This document shows positions 13,714 through 14,586 of a stretch of 14,586 nt of DNA, piece after piece. Source of the stretch: an uncultured Alphaproteobacteria bacterium. GTDB lineage: Bacteria; Pseudomonadota; Alphaproteobacteria; RF32; CAG-239. Positions within the stretch are counted from its first letter, which is position 1, and every line of letters starts with the position of its first letter. The position numbers were made by a program, and so were the translations under genes. The DNA is taken from contig CAJTWX010000039.1 in the NCBI GenBank assembly GCA_910580155.1, forward strand, positions 1 to 14,586. Direction: 5' to 3'. The notes under the pieces were generated by a model. The model did not search any database. It saw only the letters and a list, made by a program, of their open reading frames with translations, and had not been told where the DNA came from.

Positions 13714-14244
13714 ATGGATAAAAATTTTTGGAAAACCAAACCTCTTTCGAATTTCACGGAAGAAGAATGGGAAGCCGTATGTATGCGCTGCGGCAAATGC
13801 TGTTTATACAAAACGGAAAAATACGGAAAAATCTTGTTTTCAAACAAGATGTGTGACAGTTTCAACTTCAAAACTGGCGGCTGCTCGCATTATGCTACCC
13901 GCTTAGGCTCGTCTTGCGCCAAAGTTGATATGCGACTGCTAACCGAAGAGCCGGAACTTCTGCCCGCAACCTGCGCCTACCGGCTGCTACTTGCCGGCCA
14001 AGACTTACCGGACTATCATCCGCTCGTCAGCGGCAACCCGAACTCTGCACACGAGGCCAGACAAACCGTGCTGGAAATCCCCAACATATATCCATTGCGC
14101 GAAACAATGGATATAATGAAAGAGATTTCTTCTCACTTTTGCGACTCCCAATGGTTTGAGTGCAATCGAGAAAAGGTCGATGCCCAATTCAAAAAGTGCT
14201 CCACCGCATACATTGAATCCTACGACATTCCCGCCAAACCCTGA
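13714..14244 (+). CDS. YcgN/UPF0260 family cysteine-cluster protein
   Basis: The 176-aa protein matches the YcgN (UPF0260) family. It has the N-terminal FWKTKPLSNFTEEEWEAVC start, the CMRCGKCC cluster (Cys23, Cys26, Cys29, Cys30), further conserved Cys47, Cys57, Cys68 and Cys87, and the block LPATCAYRLLLAGQDLPDYHPLVSGN (84-109) typical of E. coli YcgN. The cluster belongs to the zinc/iron-chelating CxxCxxCC type, and the biochemical role is unknown. The C-terminal 40 residues, with Cys143, Cys151 and Cys163, extend past the E. coli protein and are less typical. The ATG is supported by alignment to the family start. No strong RBS is visible (AT-rich leader). A terminator upstream (13634-13655) and another downstream (14251-14278) make it a single-gene unit. 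Confidence 0.92.
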   Translation: MDKNFWKTKPLSNFTEEEWEAVCMRCGKCCLYKTEKYGKILFSNKMCDSFNFKTGGCSHYATRLGSSCAKVDMRLLTEEPELLPATCAYRLLLAGQDLPDYHPLVSGNPNSAHEARQTVLEIPNIYPLRETMDIMKEISSHFCDSQWFECNREKVDAQFKKCSTAYIESYDIPAKP

Positions 14245-14250
14245 AACAAA

Positions 14251-14278
14251 AAACAGCCCCGCAAAGGAGCTGTTTTTT
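14251..14278 (+). terminator. Intrinsic terminator after the YcgN-like gene
   Basis: AAACAGC (14251-14257) pairs with GCTGTTT (14269-14275), with an inner CC/GG pair around a GCAAA loop. A seven-T run follows. The opposite side is A-rich, so it may also serve the convergent minus-strand gene. Confidence 0.92.
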
Positions 14279-14292
14279 TGTTTTTAGTGGAT

Positions 14293-14499
14293 TTACTCAT
14301 ACACGCCGTTGCGAGTGCGCAGAGCTTTAAGACCCATCGCGCCCAGCGCAACAAATGCAGCTGCACCGCCAATGAAAAATGACCACGCAGAAGCCTCCAT
14401 TTTGCCATTCCAGCCGAATACAATCCAGCCGACAATAGCAATTTCGGCTATAGTAAGAAATGTCCACCACACTTTTTCGAGCTTTTTATTCATATTCAT
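14293..14499 (-). CDS. Small two-TM membrane protein of unknown function
   Basis: The 68-aa product has a short Lys-rich N-terminus (MNMNKKLEKV) and two hydrophobic segments, about residues 11-30 (WWTFLTIAEIAIVGWIVFGW) and 38-58 (SAWSFFIGGAAAFVALGAMGL). It ends with a basic tail, KALRTRNGVYE. An inner-membrane hairpin with both ends in the cytoplasm is the likely topology. No family is recognised. Start 14499 or 14493 are both possible; neither has a clear RBS. A good promoter sits at 14531-14559. It converges on the YcgN-like gene, separated by that gene's terminator. Confidence 0.72.
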   Translation of the reverse strand: MNMNKKLEKVWWTFLTIAEIAIVGWIVFGWNGKMEASAWSFFIGGAAAFVALGAMGLKALRTRNGVYE

Positions 14500-14512
14500 T
14501 CGGATTTTTTAA

Positions 14513-14559
14513 AGAGGAAGTGTCCTTCGCACTATATCCGTTCCTCTGAAGTTAAACAA
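14513..14559 (-). promoter_or_regulatory. Promoter of the 14293 gene with flanking inverted repeat
   Basis: On the minus strand TTGTTT (14559-14554) and TATAGT (14536-14531) are separated by 17 bp. A 7-bp inverted repeat brackets the -10 box: TTCCTCT (14541-14547) lies in the spacer and AGAGGAA (14513-14519) lies just past the start point. The placement would suit a repressor operator. The promoter is inferred from hexamers; the operator is speculative. Confidence 0.55.
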
Positions 14560-14586
14560 AATACCGTGCGAAAACCCCCTTAAACG

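Noticed and set aside
13316..14244. Toxin-antitoxin operon formed by the HTH gene and its downstream neighbour
   Set aside because: A strong TTCG-loop terminator separates them, and the downstream protein is a YcgN-family protein, not a toxin.

Overview
The window looks like a chromosomal segment of a Gram-negative, rod-shaped bacterium. An alphaproteobacterium, possibly an uncultured host- or gut-associated lineage, is the best guess. Support: a complete ddl-miaA-mreBCD-mrdA-rodA cluster, a YcgN/UPF0260 protein, sigma70-like promoters (TTGACA/TATAAT type), a lipoprotein of a type seen in proteobacteria, and ATTGC...GCAAT dispersed hairpin repeats. The genus cannot be named from the sequence alone. 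Base composition is moderate, with AT-rich spacers.

Left part (1-7461): a truncated secreted-protein gene runs off the left edge on the minus strand. Divergent from it is a tightly packed plus-strand cell-wall and cell-shape cluster: ddl (D-Ala-D-Ala ligase), miaA (tRNA modification, overlapping ddl), mreB, mreC, mreD, mrdA (PBP2) and rodA. ddl makes the D-Ala-D-Ala precursor. MreB filaments with MreC/MreD organise the elongasome. RodA polymerises glycan and PBP2 cross-links it. Overlaps of 4-22 bp and short gaps suggest one or two operons.

Middle part (7450-9265): a small AT-rich membrane-protein gene runs toward rodA and overlaps its end. From the same spacer a lipoprotein gene is divergently transcribed. 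Then come a shared hairpin terminator, a minus-strand tRNA-Thr(UGU) with a near-consensus promoter, and a membrane-anchored protein of unknown function with its own promoter and terminator.

Right part (9266-14586): mostly single-gene units. A charged helical protein (+), a second unrecognised helical protein (-), a membrane protein (-) and an HSL-family esterase (-) come first. A 390-bp spacer follows, holding dispersed hairpin repeats and a strongly promoted, highly structured RNA or leader. After it come a one-domain XRE-type HTH protein (+), a YcgN-like cysteine-cluster protein (+) and a two-TM protein (-). Most have recognisable promoters and/or intrinsic terminators. No CRISPR array, IS element, prophage or complete toxin-antitoxin pair was seen. 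The strongest candidate for something undescribed is the structured RNA at about 13135-13290. The lineage-specific orphan proteins come next.
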